Below, in pieces: positions 18,446 through 28,051 of a stretch of 64,000 nucleotides of DNA. The position numbers were made by a program, and so were the translations under genes. The notes under the pieces were generated by a model. The model was not told the DNA's origin. It searched no databases and saw nothing but the letters and a program-made list of their open reading frames with translations. The stretch is from Rheinheimera sp. (GTDB lineage Bacteria > Pseudomonadota > Gammaproteobacteria > Enterobacterales > Alteromonadaceae). The stretch is from positions 29,283 to 93,282 of the forward strand of contig NZ_JAVBXS010000034.1 in the NCBI RefSeq assembly GCF_030824435.1. The letters are read 5' to 3'. Each line of letters begins with the position of its first letter. Positions within the stretch are counted from its first letter, which is position 1.

Positions 18446-21097
18446 ATGAGATTACGCGAAACGCTGGTGATTTACATGTTTCCGTTATTGGTGCTGCCCA
18501 CTGTATTATTCGGCTACCTTGCTTATCATTTCAGTTCTTCCAGTTATTCACAACAAGCCTTTATTCAGGTCGCCCGCCACCTGGGTGCACAACAACAAAA
18601 AATTGAACAATTTTTCAGTACTCAGCAGCAGGTGTTGTCCACTCTGGTGCAAACGGATCAATTGCAGCAGTACCTGAAAACAGGGGCTGCAGTGGACGCT
18701 CAGAACCTCAATCTGTTGCTGGAACGTATGCAACAAAGAGACAACGACCTGCAGCAAATCAGATTGTTAAAGCTCAATGGCGAAATCAGTTTGTCAGTGC
18801 CGTCATTACATTTGCCTAATCAGGGCAATCAACGTTTTCGCAGTAATTATTTTTCCTTTTTACAGGCCATGGTGGAAGATCAGGGCATTTTTATCGCCAG
18901 AGAAACCGATCTGAATGAACTGAAAGTGGTGGTCGCGCAAAAAGTGTATCAGCCAGCCCAAAGTAGTGCCGACTTAAACCGGCTCTGGGGTTATTTGGTG
19001 ATCAGCCTGGATCTGCGGCTGCTGGATCTGGTTGTGCAGAATAAGTTATTAAATCAACATGTAAATTTACTGGTCAGTAATACAGGTGTCATTGCCTATT
19101 CGGATAAAGTAAATCTGATAGGCAGTGCTTTTGCCCCAACCAATTTCCGCCAGATCCAACAGGCCATTGATGCAGACAAACTGCATCAGGTGACTTTGCT
19201 TGGTAAACCTATGCTGGTACTGGCAGGTCAATTGCCGGGCGACTTTATGTTGCTCAGTGCCCTGGATGAAAAAGAGTTATTGGCTGAACATGACCTGTTA
19301 CCTGTGTTGTTGTTCAGTGGCAGTTTAATTTTTGCAATAGGTTTGCCGCTGCTTTGTTATTGGCTATTGGTGAAATACATTTTTGAACCAATTAAAGTGC
19401 TGACCGAAGCAAAAACTGCAGTAGGCCGTGGTGATCTCAGCACCTTATTGACGGTAACAAAACAGGATGAACTGGGTGACATGTTTGCCGCTTTTAATGT
19501 CATGGTGCGCCAGCTAAGGGTGTATCGTGAAAGAGAAAGGGCTTATAAACAGTTGCTGGAAGACAAGGTACAACAAAGGACTCAGGATCTGGCATTGGCC
19601 AACAGCAATCTGGCTCAGGCCAACCAGGAACTGATCCAGGCACGCGAAACCGCCGAACAAGCAAACCGGCTGAAGAGTGTGTTTCTGGCCAATATGAGTC
19701 ATGAAATCCGCACCCCGCTTACTGCCATTATTGGTTTTAGCGAACAGGCGCTGGTGGAAACCGACAAAGAAAAGCTGGCTGATTATCTGCAGCGGGTTTT
19801 GCGTAGTGGTGATCACTTGTTAAGCCTGATTAATGACATTCTTGATTTATCAAAAATTGAAGCGGAAAAACTTGAGCTTTCCAGCCAGACTTTTAACTTC
19901 CTGCAAATGCTGGACGATATATATCAACAAACCCAAAGTCAGGCCGAAGCCAAGCAATTGCAGTGTCTGCTGGAATTAAATTATCCGTTGCCACAGTTTT
20001 TGCGTACCGACGAACTGAGATTTCGCCAGGTGTTATTAAATCTGACCAGCAATGCCCTGAAGTTTACCCAGCGTGGCAAAGTGGTGATCCACGTCAGTTA
20101 TCTGGTGGGGCAGGAGCAGCTGGTGATCAAAATTAAAGATACCGGCATTGGTATGAGCTCCGAAGAGCTGGGCAAATTATTTCAGCCTTTTGTGCAGGCT
20201 GATGCCACTGTGACCCGCAATTTTGGTGGCACTGGCCTTGGTCTGGTGATTTCGAAAAAGCTGATGCAGGAAATGCAGGGTGACATCAGGGTGGAAAGTG
20301 TAAAAGGCATCGGCAGTTGTTTTGAAATTATCATGAACTGTGAAACACAACATCTGAGTCTGGTGGACAGTTATGAACAACCTGTCGGCCAGAACCTTGA
20401 ACCTGAAGCTATTCACAGTCACAAGGTGAAGGTGCTGGTGGCTGAAGACAACACCGACAACCAGTTGCTGGTTTCAGTGTTACTGCGCAAAATTGACGCT
20501 GAATTTACCATGGTTTCCAATGGTCATCAGGCGGTAGAACAATTGTTGCGCCATGAATTTGACCTGGTATTTATGGATATGCAAATGCCGGAAATGGGTG
20601 GAGAAGAAGCCACCAGATTGATTCGTCATGCCGGCATTGAGGTGCCTGTGGTGGCCTTAACTGCTAACGTGATGCGGGAAGATCATCAGAGATATTTGCA
20701 GGCCGGTTGTCAGGCGCTGCTGGCAAAACCGATAGTACAAAAGGACTTTTACGCCATGATTAAACAATACACCCACAAAGAACGCACACTGGAAGAAGAA
20801 TTAGCCATGCGGTTGGAACAGGACCCGGCCATTATTGCGTTAAAACGTGACTTTGCTGAACGTTTGCCGGCACAACTTGATGATCTGCAACAACTGCAGC
20901 AACAAGGTGATCTGGCAAAATTACAATATGAAGCCCACAGTCTGAAAGGTTGTGCCGGCAGCATGGGATTTCCGGAAATTACCCAACTGGCTGCAGAACT
21001 TGAATTGTCGGCCAAAACAGCGGATGTGCTGGCATGTCAGCTGTTGATCAGCAGAATGCAGCAGTCTGTCAGACCCAAATCCGGGGTTCAGGCTTAA
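18446..21097 (+). CDS. Hybrid sensor histidine kinase (HisKA-REC-Hpt)
   Basis: An 883-residue tripartite phosphorelay kinase, BarA-like in layout. Order: membrane helix (about 9-29), large periplasmic sensor (30-285), second helix (about 286-312), HAMP and coiled coil, HisKA with His419 in MSHEIRTPL, an ATPase domain with DTGIGMS and [10 protein letters not shown], a receiver with Asp711 in FMDMQMPEM and Lys in AKP, and an Hpt domain with His831 in [13 protein letters not shown] terminal phosphotransfer to an unlinked response regulator is expected. An AGGGA ribosome site precedes the ATG. HIT and HDOD genes follow at 22 and 1 bases, indicating an operon. Confidence 0.93.
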   Translation: MRLRETLVIYMFPLLVLPTVLFGYLAYHFSSSSYSQQAFIQVARHLGAQQQKIEQFFSTQQQVLSTLVQTDQLQQYLKTGAAVDAQNLNLLLERMQQRDNDLQQIRLLKLNGEISLSVPSLHLPNQGNQRFRSNYFSFLQAMVEDQGIFIARETDLNELKVVVAQKVYQPAQSSADLNRLWGYLVISLDLRLLDLVVQNKLLNQHVNLLVSNTGVIAYSDKVNLIGSAFAPTNFRQIQQAIDADKLHQVTLLGKPMLVLAGQLPGDFMLLSALDEKELLAEHDLLPVLLFSGSLIFAIGLPLLCYWLLVKYIFEPIKVLTEAKTAVGRGDLSTLLTVTKQDELGDMFAAFNVMVRQLRVYRERERAYKQLLEDKVQQRTQDLALANSNLAQANQELIQARETAEQANRLKSVFLANMSHEIRTPLTAIIGFSEQALVETDKEKLADYLQRVLRSGDHLLSLINDILDLSKIEAEKLELSSQTFNFLQMLDDIYQQTQSQAEAKQLQCLLELNYPLPQFLRTDELRFRQVLLNLTSNALKFTQRGKVVIHVSYLVGQEQLVIKIKDTGIGMSSEELGKLFQPFVQADATVTRNFGGTGLGLVISKKLMQEMQGDIRVESVKGIGSCFEIIMNCETQHLSLVDSYEQPVGQNLEPEAIHSHKVKVLVAEDNTDNQLLVSVLLRKIDAEFTMVSNGHQAVEQLLRHEFDLVFMDMQMPEMGGEEATRLIRHAGIEVPVVALTANVMREDHQRYLQAGCQALLAKPIVQKDFYAMIKQYTHKERTLEEELAMRLEQDPAIIALKRDFAERLPAQLDDLQQLQQQGDLAKLQYEAHSLKGCAGSMGFPEITQLAAELELSAKTADVLACQLLISRMQQSVRPKSGVQA

Positions 21098-21119
21098 CCC
21101 CGCAGTTACAGAAGTATAT

Positions 21120-21539
21120 ATGAATCAACTTTTTGAATTACATCCGCAGCTGGCGAAAGATTCGGTCTGGCTGGCTGACTGGCCTTTGTGCCAGCTAAGA
21201 TTAATCAAGGATAAAAACTATCCATGGTTTTTGCTGGTACCAAGACGCAGTGGTGCCCGCGACATTATTGATTTATCCGCCGAAGATCAGCTGATGTTAT
21301 GGCAGGAAAGCAGTCGTCTCAGTCTGTTATTACGTGATGAATATCACCCTGACAAACTGAATGTGGCAGCCCTTGGCAATATGGTGCCACAACTGCATTT
21401 ACATCATATAGCGCGTTTTAGCGCTGATCTTGCCTGGCCTGCGCCTGTGTGGGGTAAACATGCTCCAATGCCATACCAGGATGCTGAGCTGGTAACTTTA
21501 TGTCAGCGCTGGGCTGTCCTGGCACAACAAGGGAACTGA
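21120..21539 (+). CDS. HIT-domain protein
   Basis: A 139-residue member of the histidine-triad superfamily of nucleotide hydrolases and transferases. The triad region reads MVPQLHLHHIARF, a variant H-L-H-H of the usual HxHxH, preceded by the typical WFLLVPRR and LNVAALGN stretches. The third histidine is displaced by one position compared with classical HIT proteins, so activity is uncertain. It lies between the hybrid kinase and the HDOD gene in one operon; a functional link is inferred from this arrangement only. Confidence 0.85.
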   Translation: MNQLFELHPQLAKDSVWLADWPLCQLRLIKDKNYPWFLLVPRRSGARDIIDLSAEDQLMLWQESSRLSLLLRDEYHPDKLNVAALGNMVPQLHLHHIARFSADLAWPAPVWGKHAPMPYQDAELVTLCQRWAVLAQQGN

Positions 21540-21540
21540 T

Positions 21541-22380
21541 ATGTCTGCACAACATGCATTAATGACATTGCTGATGGAAAAACTGGCCACCAATATGCTG
21601 GTACTACCCACTTTGCCGGAAATTGCGGTACGGGTACGCCAGGCAGCTGATGATCCCGATATTAATCTGCATGCGATGTCTGAAGTGATTGCATTGGATC
21701 CGGCGCTGGCGGCACGGATGATCAAAATTGCCAACAGCGCTTTTATCGGACGCAGTATCAAAGTGTCAACGCTGAATCAGGCTGTTACCCGAATTGGCTT
21801 AAGCCAGGTGAAAAATATTGCCACTGCGATGGCGCTGGAACAACTCTTTATCAGCCATACCGCGGAAGTTGCGGCCACTATGGCCGATTTATGGCGTGAC
21901 ACTGTGCAGGTGACCTGTGTGGCTATGTCGTGCCTGAAAATGTATTTACCCAAACATAAACACGATAACCTGAATCTTGATACTTTGACATTGGCGGCGC
22001 TGGTGCATCGTATTGGGGTGTTGCCTATTCTGGTGGAAGCGGAAAAATACCCGGAAGTGTTTGCCGAGCCGGCTTTTCTACAAAAAGCGACCGAAGAGCT
22101 GGCGTCCCGTATTGGAGTGGCCATTATGCGACGCTGGGATTTTGCTGAGACCTTTATTGAAGTGGTCAGCCAGTGGCGGCAACCTTTGTGTGACGACACT
22201 GTGCACTACACCGATTTTGTCCGGCTTGGACTGTTATCGTTAGACTTTTACCGTGACAGAAGAGACAGCGACAGGCTGATAGAACATTATCTGAAACAAG
22301 GGCTTATTCCTAACCGCAATTTTATGCAGGACCCTCAGATCGCCGACGCTGTGGCAGAAGCCAAAACTTTGTTTATGTAA
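21541..22380 (+). CDS. HDOD-domain signalling protein
   Basis: A 279-residue protein with an HDOD domain over most of its length, a catalytically inactive relative of HD phosphohydrolases found in bacterial signalling. Typical stretches are LPTLPEIAVRVRQAADD, DPALAARMIKIANSAF and RIGLSQVKNIATAMAL. No second domain is evident. It begins one base after the HIT gene stop and ends at a terminator, closing the three-gene operon headed by the hybrid kinase. Confidence 0.9.
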   Translation: MSAQHALMTLLMEKLATNMLVLPTLPEIAVRVRQAADDPDINLHAMSEVIALDPALAARMIKIANSAFIGRSIKVSTLNQAVTRIGLSQVKNIATAMALEQLFISHTAEVAATMADLWRDTVQVTCVAMSCLKMYLPKHKHDNLNLDTLTLAALVHRIGVLPILVEAEKYPEVFAEPAFLQKATEELASRIGVAIMRRWDFAETFIEVVSQWRQPLCDDTVHYTDFVRLGLLSLDFYRDRRDSDRLIEHYLKQGLIPNRNFMQDPQIADAVAEAKTLFM

Positions 22381-22444
22381 CAACATTCCGATTGGGCTGG
22401 CCACAACCTCAGTCTGAGCTGATGGCTACCTACCAACCCAAACA

Positions 22445-22475
22445 AAAAAGCCACTGCTGTTCACAGTGGCTTTTT
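22445..22475 (+). terminator. Intrinsic terminator of the kinase-HIT-HDOD operon
   Basis: Stem AAAAAGCCACT / AGTGGCTTTTT with a 9-base loop, A-run before and T-run after. Confidence 0.9.
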
Positions 22476-22489
22476 CATCTGATTTTATT

Positions 22490-22814
22490 AGGGTCTGTTG
22501 ACCATCGGGGGTATGTTTTTGCAGCTGTTCGGCTGGCATTTATACCAGGCAGCGTCCGCGATGTGTAGTTATTCTACATGAGCGGACGCTAACGCCGTAA
22601 AAAGGTCAGCCAAACGCTGCCCGAAGGGTTCAACCGGGAAGACGCCAGCCCTTTGTGGCCTGCATGGATGCAGGTCAGGGGCGTGAGCAGGACGCGCAAG
22701 CTTCACTCGTCACTCGCTTAGACGGCAAGCCGGGCACCGCGTGCTTCGTGGCTCCTTGCGCGGGCTGGCGGCTCCAGATTGAACAAAATTCACACACCAA
22801 AGGTCAACAGCCCT
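22490..22814. mobile_element. Structured 325-bp element with inverted ends
   Basis: A visibly GC-rich block between the HDOD terminator and the rdgC stop. Its ends match inverted: AGGGTCTGTTGACC at 22490-22503 and the reverse complement AGGGCTGTTGACC at 22802-22814. Inside are a hairpin AGCGTCCGC / GCGGACGCT (22551-22590) and an apparent three-way fold: CGCCAGCC (22643-22650) with GGCTGGCG (22763-22770), CCTGCA / TGCAGG (22659-22674), and CGCGCAAG (22693-22700) with CTTGCGCG (22755-22762). No open reading frame of known type is present and no target duplication is clear. It looks like a non-autonomous mobile repeat or a structured RNA; copy number cannot be seen here. Confidence 0.6.
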
Positions 22815-22828
22815 TGGTAAATTGTGTT

Positions 22829-23725
22829 TTATTCAGCGCTGACCGACTGGCGAATGGCCTTTAACACAGTGGCCAGCTCGTTTGCCATCACAAGCAAATC
22901 TGCATCCAGACGCAACACCATGTCATCCCAGCCCAATTCATCATTGCTATTGGCCAGCATTTCATGAAACCGCAGTTTTTTCAGGCTGCCATCTTCACAC
23001 ACCATCAGACTGATTTGGTTTTCCAGCGCCAGCTCCAGTTTGGTCACCAGCTTGTCTTCCAGATGACTTTGTACTTCAGCTGCTGTCAGCAGGTGATTGC
23101 TGAATTTGACTTTGGCACCTTCTTCATCCGGCGCTTTGAGTTCAGCTTCGTTGCCGAGCACAAAACCTTGTGGCAGGCCGGTATTGGTTAACCACTGTTG
23201 CATCGCCAGATTTAGCTGATTCTGGTCAATCCAGGGTAACGCCGGTAATGAGCCTAAAGTCTTACGTAATAAACTTAACACTTCCTCAGCACGACCCGCT
23301 GAGCTGCTATTGACGATAAACCATTGATTTTGGGCATCATATAAAGCTGTGGTGACACTGGAGCGGCTAAAGGCGCGTGGTAACAACATTTGCACCAGCT
23401 CTTCTTTTAAGGCGTTTTTTTCTTTGCGGCCAAGTGGCCGGCCTTTTTCCGCTTCCAGCGCATCAATTTTCGGTTGCAACTCTTCGTTAATCACAGCCGC
23501 AGGCAACACTTTTTCCTGACGTTTCACCGCGAATAAATGCAAATGCGCCTGCTGGTGGTGATATTGTTTGATGCTGTGATGCAGCGGATAGGTAAAACCC
23601 ATTTTAACGGCTTCCTGGCCGGTGCAGGGGCTGAATTTATGCTCTTGCAGTGCACGTTCCAGTGCTTCGGGTTCCAGATTTAACGCTTCGGTAATTTGAT
23701 AAACACGCAGATTTTTAAACCACAT
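22829..23725 (-). CDS. rdgC: Recombination-associated protein RdgC
   Basis: A 298-residue DNA-binding protein that forms a ring around duplex DNA and limits RecA filament activity. The N-terminus MWFKNLRVYQIT and the segments KFSPCTGQEAVKMGFTYPL and GRKEKNALKEELVQMLLPRAF are family hallmarks, and the length is standard. The ATG at 23725 is the conserved start. It is transcribed alone; its 3' end stops 15 bases from the structured element at 22490-22814. Confidence 0.96.
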   Translation of the reverse strand: MWFKNLRVYQITEALNLEPEALERALQEHKFSPCTGQEAVKMGFTYPLHHSIKQYHHQQAHLHLFAVKRQEKVLPAAVINEELQPKIDALEAEKGRPLGRKEKNALKEELVQMLLPRAFSRSSVTTALYDAQNQWFIVNSSSAGRAEEVLSLLRKTLGSLPALPWIDQNQLNLAMQQWLTNTGLPQGFVLGNEAELKAPDEEGAKVKFSNHLLTAAEVQSHLEDKLVTKLELALENQISLMVCEDGSLKKLRFHEMLANSNDELGWDDMVLRLDADLLVMANELATVLKAIRQSVSAE

Positions 23726-23857
23726 AACTCACTTCACATCGGATCCAGGCAAAAAAAGCAGTATACCTGTAACAGTGCGGGGCACAACCTGCAGTTGGCG
23801 TCCGACTGGCCGGATGCTGAAGATTACAGCAATAACAGCGCAGTAAACTGCGCCTTT

Positions 23858-25603
23858 TTATGAGCGTTTCAGCATTTTCGGAAAGCGGATATGGTACGCC
23901 AGGCCATGACCTGGTTCACTTTTCACCTGAATACTTCCGCCTAAAGTCTGGCGCACCAGATTGTAGGTAATATGTGTGCCCAGGCCACTGCCTCCCTGGT
24001 CTCTTTTGGTGGTAAAAAATGGATGGAACAGTTTTTCCAGCTGCTCAGGCGTCAGGCCCTTGCCATTGTCGGCGTAGTTAATATCCACCACATTGCCTTC
24101 ATCCACCACAGTGATATTGATATTCCCTTCTTCCATCTCTTCAAAACCATGGATCAGCGAATTCATCAGCAAATTGGTAAAAATCTGCGAAATAGCGCCG
24201 GCCGGACAACTTAAGGTCAGGTTTTCCGGGCAATTCACTTCAATATGATGTTTGGTCTTTTTAAAATGCGGCTGCAATGAACGGATAATTTCATTGAGAT
24301 ATTCATGCAGTTGTATAGTGCGGATAGCTTCGCTGGTCTGATCCACCGCAATTTGTTTAAAGCTGGCAATCAGCTCAGAAGCGCGGATAAGGTTGGTATT
24401 TAAAAGTTCTGTGCCTTGTTTGGCTTCTTCAATAAAATGTTCCAGCGCCTTGGGTGACAGACTTTTTTCCTGATAGGCATGTTCAAGTGCCGCCAATTTT
24501 TCTGCCAGAAAACTGGTGGCTGTGACACCGATACCAACAGGTGTATTCACTTCGTGGGTAATGCCTGCCACCAGACCACCTAAAGCGGCCATTTTTTCTG
24601 ATTGCACCAACCGGTCCTGCGCCTGACGTAAGTCATTAACCAGCTTTTCCAGCTCTGTTTGTTTGCTGCGCAACGCTTCTTCAGTGTGGCGGCGGCGTTC
24701 AATTTCTTCACGCAAAGCTTGTTGTTTTACTTCAAGCTCTTGCTTTTGTTGCTGTAAATCCATCATGGCCTGACTCAGGCCAGAAGTTTTGCGTGCAACT
24801 TCCTGCTCGAGAATAAGATTATGCTGGTCGAGTTTTTCGTTGGACTGCAACAGTTGTTTTTGGGTGTTTTCCAGCTGACCTTTGTAATCCTGTACCCTGG
24901 CTATCAGGCGGTTAAAAGCGTCGGCCATCACGCTCAGTTCGTTGGTATCGCCGTGCTGAATTTCTACCTTGGCGCCGTCCAGGTTATCCAGTTCCAATTC
25001 TTCAATCTGCTGGGTCAGTTCTGCCAAAGGAAGAGTCAGTTGTTTGCGAAAAGCGATTAAAAACAAAATAATCAAAAATGTAGTTTTCAGCAGCGCGTTA
25101 CCAATCAGGAAATAAATACCCACTTTAATTCTGTCCAGCACTATGGTGCGGCTGGAGAACAAGGTGACATCACCCACCTGAGTGGCACGGCCGGAAAATT
25201 CAAAAATCAGCGGAAAGGTATAACCAAATAAACCGGATTGTTGTTCGGTCAGACGCACCCCTTCTTTCACCAGCTGATTGCTGTACCTTTCGCTAATGTC
25301 GACATACTGGCCAAGCTGGGTGATCACAGCGCCGCTGTCGTCACGTACTATGATGCCTTCAATAGAAGGAATAGCCAGCAGACCGTCAGCAATAATTAAA
25401 GCCTGAGTGGTGTTCAGCTCCCAGATAGCGCGGGTTAAGCTGCCGGAGATGGTTTGTTGAAGGGTGGACAGTTCGCCGTTGATATGATTTTTGGTATTAA
25501 AGTACTCTGCAACAATCTGACCTACAGTGACGACAAAAGTTAAAATAAAATAAACCGACAAAACTTTGGTCAGCAGTTTTCTGGATAAACTTTTTTGCTG
25601 CAT
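23858..25603 (-). CDS. Sensor histidine kinase
   Basis: A 581-residue membrane kinase. Order: helix about 11-31, periplasmic sensor about 32-160, helix about 161-185, a HAMP-like linker, a long coiled coil (about 230-335), the phosphoacceptor His350 in GITHEVNTPVG and an ATPase domain with ADNGKGL and GGSGLGTHI. It has no receiver of its own. The chosen ATG at 25603 (MQQKSLSRKLL) has AGGTAG upstream; an earlier in-frame start at 25672 is less likely. It is divergent from a stand-alone receiver gene at 25932, its probable partner. Confidence 0.9.
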   Translation of the reverse strand: MQQKSLSRKLLTKVLSVYFILTFVVTVGQIVAEYFNTKNHINGELSTLQQTISGSLTRAIWELNTTQALIIADGLLAIPSIEGIIVRDDSGAVITQLGQYVDISERYSNQLVKEGVRLTEQQSGLFGYTFPLIFEFSGRATQVGDVTLFSSRTIVLDRIKVGIYFLIGNALLKTTFLIILFLIAFRKQLTLPLAELTQQIEELELDNLDGAKVEIQHGDTNELSVMADAFNRLIARVQDYKGQLENTQKQLLQSNEKLDQHNLILEQEVARKTSGLSQAMMDLQQQKQELEVKQQALREEIERRRHTEEALRSKQTELEKLVNDLRQAQDRLVQSEKMAALGGLVAGITHEVNTPVGIGVTATSFLAEKLAALEHAYQEKSLSPKALEHFIEEAKQGTELLNTNLIRASELIASFKQIAVDQTSEAIRTIQLHEYLNEIIRSLQPHFKKTKHHIEVNCPENLTLSCPAGAISQIFTNLLMNSLIHGFEEMEEGNINITVVDEGNVVDINYADNGKGLTPEQLEKLFHPFFTTKRDQGGSGLGTHITYNLVRQTLGGSIQVKSEPGHGLAYHIRFPKMLKRS

Positions 25604-25931
25604 CTGACTACCTGTGCTTTCAGCGGGGTGTGTATCACCTGATGCTGTAAAATTAGCTAAAAAAAACAACAATTAAAATAGCAAAATCAGATTAAGTTCC
25701 GCCATTTACTACTTTATGTCAATTCACTGGTATTTCGCCGCTATTTATCAGGTTTTTTCCACCGAACTATAGCTGAGATTTATCTTTGTCGAAAATCACA
25801 GCGGTATTGTTAATAGAAACGCAAAGCTGTGTCGATTTATTGGCGATCTGTTGCATTAGGCGGGTCAACTGGTTATATTTTGCCCGTAACTTCGCATAAA
25901 TATTAGAATTATTATAACGGAGCTTTAGCGA
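25604..25931. other. Divergent regulatory region, kinase and receiver operon
   Basis: About 328 AT-rich bases between two divergent signalling units. No gene is seen. It must hold both promoters; a GGAG ribosome site 8 bases before 25932 is clear, but neither promoter could be assigned with confidence. Confidence 0.5.
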
Positions 25932-26297
25932 ATGGCGTTGCCGGTACTAATTTGTGATGACTCTATACTGGCGCGTAAGCAAGTACGTAAAAGTTTGCCA
26001 GAATCTTTTGATGCCGAGTTTCAAACCGCAGCCAATGGGCTGGAAGCTTTGACCATTTTACGTAGTCAGGAAATTGGTTTGGTTTTTCTTGATTTAACCA
26101 TGCCGGAACTGGATGGCATCGGTGTGCTTGAAGCGATCAAAGCCGAACATATCGATTGTTTTGTTATTGTGATTTCTGCCGATATTCAACCAGAGATGCA
26201 AAAGCGGGTGATGGAGCTTGGTGCTCTGGCTTTTATTCATAAACCGGTGAATGAAGAAAAGCTCAGCGGCATCTTAAAACAATACGGATTGATATGA
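25932..26297 (+). CDS. Stand-alone receiver-domain response regulator
   Basis: A 121-residue CheY-like receiver without an output domain. The acidic pair is Asp9-Asp10, the phosphoacceptor Asp54 (FLDLTMPELDG), the switch Ser is in VISAD and the conserved Lys in HKPV. Output must go through a protein partner; the CheC-like and GGDEF genes that follow in the same operon are candidates. Its stop overlaps the next start (ATGA). The kinase encoded divergently upstream is the likely phosphodonor. Confidence 0.93.
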   Translation: MALPVLICDDSILARKQVRKSLPESFDAEFQTAANGLEALTILRSQEIGLVFLDLTMPELDGIGVLEAIKAEHIDCFVIVISADIQPEMQKRVMELGALAFIHKPVNEEKLSGILKQYGLI

Positions 26298-26908
26298 CCA
26301 ATCTCGGCTTTAGCGAAGAACAACGCGACTGTTTGCAGGAAATTATCAATGTCGCTATGGGGTTAGCCAGCGATAAACTGGCGCGTTTTCTGAATACTTT
26401 TGTGCACTTAAGAGTGCCTTCTATTGCTTTGGTGGGCGCCAGCCTTATTCCGGCTGAGTTTGAAAGCCGTTACCGCGACACTGAAGCTGCTTTGGTCAGT
26501 CAGGGTTTTTTTGGCAATGAAGGGGTGCGTGGTGAAGCCATAGTGCTTTATCAGATGGAAAACGCCCATAAAATTTCAGCGTTGTTAGGTTATGACGTGG
26601 GGGATGTGTCTGAAATTGAGATGCTTACCGATATCAGCTCTATTTTAACCACCACCTTTTTAAACGGTTTAGCCCAGCAGCTGGAAAACAGTTTGTCCTA
26701 CAGTGCGCCCAGAGTCTTGTCATCAACTAATGGTGATTTATCCGGCATGCTGAAAAATACCTCTTTTCACTGGGAACACGCTTTAAAAGTGGATATCAGC
26801 TATCAGCTGGTTGATCACTCTTTTAACTGCGACATGATTTTGTTGATCCCTGGTGAAGCCGTCAGCAATATTAAAACAATTCTTGATCGGATCCTGGAAG
26901 CTTATTGA
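26294..26908 (+). CDS. CheC-like phosphatase
   Basis: A 204-residue protein of the CheC/CheX type. The first active-site helix is clear: LQEIINVAMGLASDKLARFL, with the conserved Glu and Asn; a second pseudo-repeat lies in SSILTTTFLNGLAQQLEN, again with an Asn. CheC proteins dephosphorylate CheY-like receivers, and here the gene overlaps a receiver gene by 4 bases, so it probably resets that receiver. Its 3' end overlaps the diguanylate cyclase start (TGATG). A distinct role as an adaptor is possible. Confidence 0.82.
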   Translation: MTNLGFSEEQRDCLQEIINVAMGLASDKLARFLNTFVHLRVPSIALVGASLIPAEFESRYRDTEAALVSQGFFGNEGVRGEAIVLYQMENAHKISALLGYDVGDVSEIEMLTDISSILTTTFLNGLAQQLENSLSYSAPRVLSSTNGDLSGMLKNTSFHWEHALKVDISYQLVDHSFNCDMILLIPGEAVSNIKTILDRILEAY

Positions 26909-27879
26909 TGTCTCAAGCCTGGTTAAGTAGTCCCATCCTGGCGCAACTCAACAGCGGCGTAATAGTGATAGATGATGAATACCAAATTCATTATGTAAAT
27001 GCCTTTATTGAACGCCATGCCAGTGTGCAGTTAACTGACATTCAGGGAAAATCATTATTCAGTGTTTTTGCCGATTTACCCGAAGCCTGGCTCAAACGTA
27101 AACTGATGAGTGTGCTGGATTTAAAAACACCGGCTTTTAGCAGCTGGGAGCAACGCCAGTATATTTTTAAGTTGCCCCATTTGCGTCCTATCACCAGCGC
27201 CAGCCAATATATGGCGCAAAATTGCACTATGTTACCGCTTGAAGCTTCGCACACTGAACAACAGCTGATCTGTATTTTGATTGAAGACGCCACCGATGCT
27301 TTTGTGTATCAACAACATCTGAGTAAAACGCTGATTGAACTGGAAAAAGCCAACCGACAGGATGGCCTGACCAAGGTATTAAACCGCCGCTTCTGGGAAG
27401 AACAGCTCAAACAGGAAATTCACCGGGCGCAGCGTTACCAGCATCCGTTGTCGTTATTGTTGTTTGATTTGGATAAATTTAAAGATTTAAACGACAAATA
27501 TGGCCACTTAGGCGGTGATTTTGTGTTGGTGGAGCTGGCTTCATTTATTAGCAGTCTGCTAAGAGACTCTGATTTATTAGGTCGTTATGGCGGTGAAGAG
27601 TTTGGCATTATTTTGCCGGACACACCTCTTGCAGGTGCAGTGGAAGTTGCAGAACGTATTTGCAAAGCCGTTGCTGAACATCCGATGTTGTTTAATCAGC
27701 AAACCATTCGTGCCAGTGTCAGTATTGGCGTTGCCGAATTTGCCCCAAAACAACATCTGTTGCATGACGATTTAATCCGCTCTGCCGATATCGCACTTTA
27801 TAACGCCAAAAGAGCCGGCCGTAACAGAGCCTGTATTTTCCAGCACGGTTTAAGCGACTATCAGAAAAAGGCCAATTAA
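26908..27879 (+). CDS. PAS-GGDEF diguanylate cyclase
   Basis: A 323-residue enzyme predicted to make cyclic di-GMP from two GTP. An N-terminal PAS-like domain (about 10-130) is followed by a GGDEF domain with the active-site motif RYGGEEFG, and an intact inhibitory I-site (RDSD) lies in the usual place upstream. No membrane helix or EAL domain is present, so it acts in the cytoplasm. I chose the ATG at 26908, which overlaps the previous stop. It forms an operon with the receiver and CheC-like genes, suggesting that the kinase-receiver pair controls cyclic di-GMP production. Confidence 0.93.
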   Translation: MSQAWLSSPILAQLNSGVIVIDDEYQIHYVNAFIERHASVQLTDIQGKSLFSVFADLPEAWLKRKLMSVLDLKTPAFSSWEQRQYIFKLPHLRPITSASQYMAQNCTMLPLEASHTEQQLICILIEDATDAFVYQQHLSKTLIELEKANRQDGLTKVLNRRFWEEQLKQEIHRAQRYQHPLSLLLFDLDKFKDLNDKYGHLGGDFVLVELASFISSLLRDSDLLGRYGGEEFGIILPDTPLAGAVEVAERICKAVAEHPMLFNQQTIRASVSIGVAEFAPKQHLLHDDLIRSADIALYNAKRAGRNRACIFQHGLSDYQKKAN

Positions 27880-27933
27880 AGTACCCATTTCGTTGTAACT
27901 GAAGAACATTTGAAAGTTTTCTAAACATTTAGA

Positions 27934-27963
27934 TTGACAGACGTCTAAAACTTTGAGCATATA
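27934..27963 (+). promoter_or_regulatory. Probable thr operon promoter
   Basis: A perfect -35 TTGACA at 27934-27939 with a possible -10 CATATA at 27958-27963 (18-base spacing). Initiation would fall close to the thrL ATG. Three TCTAAA half-sites lie around it (27920, 27928 inverted, 27944), flanking the -35. The -10 assignment is tentative. Confidence 0.45.
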
Positions 27964-27969
27964 GACAGT

Positions 27970-28029
27970 ATGAAAACTACACATATCAATACCACCACCA
28001 TTATTATCACCACCACCCTTACCGGGTAG
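27970..28029 (+). CDS. thrL: thr operon leader peptide
   Basis: A 19-residue leader, MKTTHINTTTIIITTTLTG, too short for ordinary gene finding. It contains nine threonines and four isoleucines, including the runs TTTIIITTT. As in E. coli thrL, ribosome stalling here when charged Thr or Ile tRNA is scarce should prevent formation of the downstream terminator and allow thrABC transcription. The gene ends 22 bases before the attenuator stem. Its own ribosome site is weak. Confidence 0.93.
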   Translation: MKTTHINTTTIIITTTLTG

Positions 28030-28051
28030 GAGGTCGGCGGCGTATTGTCTT

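Noticed and set aside
22655..22864. Open frame inside the structured 325-bp element
   Set aside because: It runs across the element's paired arms and into the rdgC 3' end, with no ribosome site or known product.
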